A stretch of 5,460 bases of DNA from Rhodoferax sp. UBA5149 (GTDB lineage: Bacteria > Pseudomonadota > Gammaproteobacteria > Burkholderiales > Burkholderiaceae_C), in the NCBI RefSeq assembly GCF_002413825.1, contig NZ_DHXT01000012.1:3648-9107 (forward strand). The letters run 5' to 3'. Made by a program: the position numbers and the translations under genes. Below, in pieces: positions 5,279 through 5,460 of this stretch. Positions within the stretch are counted from its first letter, which is position 1; each line of letters starts with the position of its first letter. The notes beneath the pieces were generated by a model. That model searched no databases and was not told where the DNA came from. It saw only the letters and a program-made list of their open reading frames with translations.

Positions 5279-5460
5279 ATGCAAAACCTCAGTGTCAACC
5301 AGTACCTTCGAGATCACATCCGCACCGTGCCTGACTGGCCCGCACCGGGGGTGCAGTTTCGCGACATCACACCGCTGTTGCAGGACGCCAAAGTATTCCG
5401 GATACTGATCGACGCGTTTGTCCACCGTTACATGGATCCCTCGATGCGACCCGATGTCGT
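5279..5460 (+). CDS. apt: Adenine phosphoribosyltransferase, N-terminal part (cut by window end)
   Basis: Apt salvages adenine: adenine plus PRPP gives AMP and pyrophosphate in the cytoplasm. Sixty complete codons are present from ATG 5279; the frame is open to the window end, and the family is usually 170-190 residues. The N-terminal family signature is clear: I-R-T-V-P-D-W-P-A-P-G-V (14-25) then Q-F-R-D-I-T-P-L-L (26-34), followed by a helix with V-F-R-I-L-I-D-A-F (39-47) and P-D-V at 58-60 leading into the next strand. The PRPP-binding loop that would confirm the call lies outside the window. The gene is in the same direction as the antiporter, with a 66-nt gap that holds a small hairpin and a possible promoter, so cotranscription is uncertain. 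The two functions are not obviously linked. Confidence 0.9.
   Translation, partial: MQNLSVNQYLRDHIRTVPDWPAPGVQFRDITPLLQDAKVFRILIDAFVHRYMDPSMRPDV

Noticed and set aside
5200..5280. Possible tRNA gene or tRNA remnant around the T-arm-like GGTTCAAG
   Set aside because: No D-arm, anticodon arm or acceptor pairing can be built in the flanks, and the apt ribosome site follows directly.

Overview
The window is GC-rich and densely coded. It looks like a betaproteobacterial chromosome, most likely Burkholderiales and plausibly Comamonadaceae (a Rhodoferax/Polaromonas/Acidovorax-like organism). This rests on remembered resemblance of the KdsD, KdsC, LptC, antiporter and Apt sequences and on the kdsD-kdsC-lptC order; no database search was possible. 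Nothing in the window looks mobile, phage-derived or like a defence system.

Layout. (1) Positions 1-104 (+) hold the last 33 codons of a glycine-rich protein, probably a small RRM-type RNA-binding protein, followed by an intrinsic terminator at 136-159. (2) Positions 217-3179 (-) hold a tight four-gene operon, read right to left: kdsD (arabinose-5-phosphate isomerase), kdsC (Kdo-8-phosphate phosphatase), lptC (LPS transport protein) and a short-chain dehydrogenase/reductase (SDR). The stop and start codons overlap at the first two junctions (TGATG, GTGA), and there is a 22-nt gap before the SDR. (3) A 47-bp divergent intergenic region (3180-3226) separates kdsD from a KefB/YbaL-type cation:proton antiporter (CPA2) on the + strand at 3227-5212. 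(4) After a 66-nt gap with a small hairpin comes the start of apt (adenine phosphoribosyltransferase), cut by the window end.

How the genes work together. KdsD and KdsC are the first and third steps of Kdo synthesis (Ru5P to A5P, then Kdo-8-P to Kdo), the sugar that joins lipid A to the LPS core. LptC is the periplasmic relay that moves finished LPS to the outer membrane. The operon therefore couples making and exporting LPS. Where lptA and lptB are often found, this window has the SDR and then a convergent gene. The antiporter and apt are ordinary housekeeping neighbours.

The most notable anomaly is in the SDR. The active-site Tyr of YxxxK is read as Asn (N152-C-P-S-K156), and the NNAG motif is also degenerate (A-C-A-G). 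The rest of the fold motifs look intact, which suggests an altered or catalytically dead enzyme. A second point is the divergent kdsD/antiporter region. Both starts are fixed by close upstream in-frame stops, neither has a good Shine-Dalgarno, and each has a TAnnnT hexamer ending exactly 6 nt before the ATG, which suggests leaderless or near-leaderless transcripts. I found no convincing previously undescribed system; the rest is conserved core genome.
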